Source: Clostridia bacterium (GTDB lineage Bacteria > Bacillota > Clostridia > Oscillospirales > CAG-272). Taken from it: DNA of 6,353 nucleotides. The translations under genes were made by a program, and so were the position numbers. Shown here piece after piece: positions 6,028 through 6,353 of the stretch. Position 1 is the stretch's first letter. Each line of letters starts with the position of its first letter. The stretch lies in assembly GCA_017456685.1 (NCBI GenBank), contig JAFTIV010000049.1, forward strand, positions 1 to 6,353, given 5' to 3'. The notes beneath the pieces are model-generated. The model was not told the DNA's origin, did no database searches, and saw nothing but the letters and a program-made list of their open reading frames with translations.

Positions 6028-6353
6028 TTAAAGAGCTGCCTTTGCCTTCTCTACTATAGCTGCAAATGCATCCTTGTCAGAAACTGCAAGCTCAGCAAGC
6101 ATTTTTCTGTTAAGGTCAATTCCCGCAAGCTTAAGACCGTGCATAAGTGTAGAATAATTCATACCGCAAACCTTTGCTTGTGCAGAAATTCTTGTAATCC
6201 AAAGAGAACGAAAATCTCTCTTCTTCATCTTACGTCCTGCAAATGCATAGTTGCCACTCTTCATTACAGCCTGCTTAGCCATCTTGAAGTGCTTGCTCTT
6301 TGCACCCCAGTAGCCCTTAGCCATCTTTAATACTTTATTTCTTCTTTTACGCG
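6028..6353 (-). CDS. rplT: 50S ribosomal protein L20, 5' end cut by window edge
   Basis: L20 binds 23S rRNA early in assembly of the large ribosomal subunit. In many bacteria it also represses its own infC-rpmI-rplT mRNA, though the leader for that lies outside this window. The reading frame contains the L20 core: [19 protein letters not shown], then [17 protein letters not shown], and the C-terminal [20 protein letters not shown] followed by EKAKAAL. A Met codon at 6322-6324 is not the start. The frame stays open upstream to the window edge and encodes RKRRNKVLK just before it, matching the basic N-terminal helix of L20. About 107 residues are visible, so roughly 10 N-terminal residues are missing compared with the usual 117-119. 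The stop is TAA, and a terminator follows 6 nt later, consistent with rplT being the last gene of its operon. Identity is near certain. Confidence 0.97.
   Translation of the reverse strand, partial: RKRRNKVLKMAKGYWGAKSKHFKMAKQAVMKSGNYAFAGRKMKKRDFRSLWITRISAQAKVCGMNYSTLMHGLKLAGIDLNRKMLAELAVSDKDAFAAIVEKAKAAL

Noticed and set aside
5663..6031. Plus-strand open frame opposite the methyltransferase gene (122 codons)
   Set aside because: It is antisense to a conserved gene, crosses the rplT terminator, and has a low-complexity Ser/Phe-rich product with no recognisable domain.
1..6353. Mobile element, CRISPR array, tRNA, riboswitch or defence system
   Set aside because: I found no transposase, integrase, repeat-spacer array, cloverleaf or long structured leader. 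Almost all bases are explained by housekeeping genes, and the longest gene-free stretch is 78 nt.

Overview
The window is an AT-rich, gene-dense stretch of a bacterial chromosome in which every supported gene lies on the minus strand. Read in the direction of transcription, from high to low coordinates, the order is rplT (5' end cut by the window edge), a Rho-independent terminator, a SpoU/TrmH-family RNA 2'-O-methyltransferase, a near-consensus promoter, dprA, topA, plsX and rnc. Gene content, low GC and the rplT–methyltransferase and dprA–topA pairings point to a Bacillota genome, most likely a member of the Clostridia. No species can be named from this sequence alone. Stops are TAA and one TAG, and the standard bacterial code fits throughout.

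Region 5977–6353 holds the end of the rplT gene, which is the last gene of the usual infC–rpmI–rplT operon, closed by a textbook terminator at 5994–6021. Region 5149–5976 encodes the rRNA/tRNA methyltransferase. Its start codon lies only 17 nt past the terminator T-run, so its transcription probably depends on readthrough from rplT. The 78-nt gap at 5071–5148 carries a strong promoter of the sigma-A type (TTGACA, 17-nt spacer, TATTAT, with an extended -10 TG) and overlapping AT palindromes.

From that promoter, dprA, topA, plsX and rnc follow with gaps of 16, 37 and 10 nt. Each has a clear Shine-Dalgarno sequence and no convincing terminator lies between them, so they look like one operon. The operon joins DNA uptake or recombination (DprA), relaxation of supercoils (TopA), entry into phospholipid synthesis (PlsX) and double-stranded RNA processing (RNase III). 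This is the dprA–topA block fused to the plsX–rnc block, without the acpP gene that often sits between plsX and rnc.

The most unusual point is the RNase III. It ends right after its catalytic domain at 161 residues, with stops in all three frames just downstream, so no double-stranded-RNA-binding domain follows directly. It also has Asn where the family normally has a metal-binding Asp. Otherwise this is a housekeeping region, and I found no mobile element, CRISPR array, defence system or RNA gene in it.
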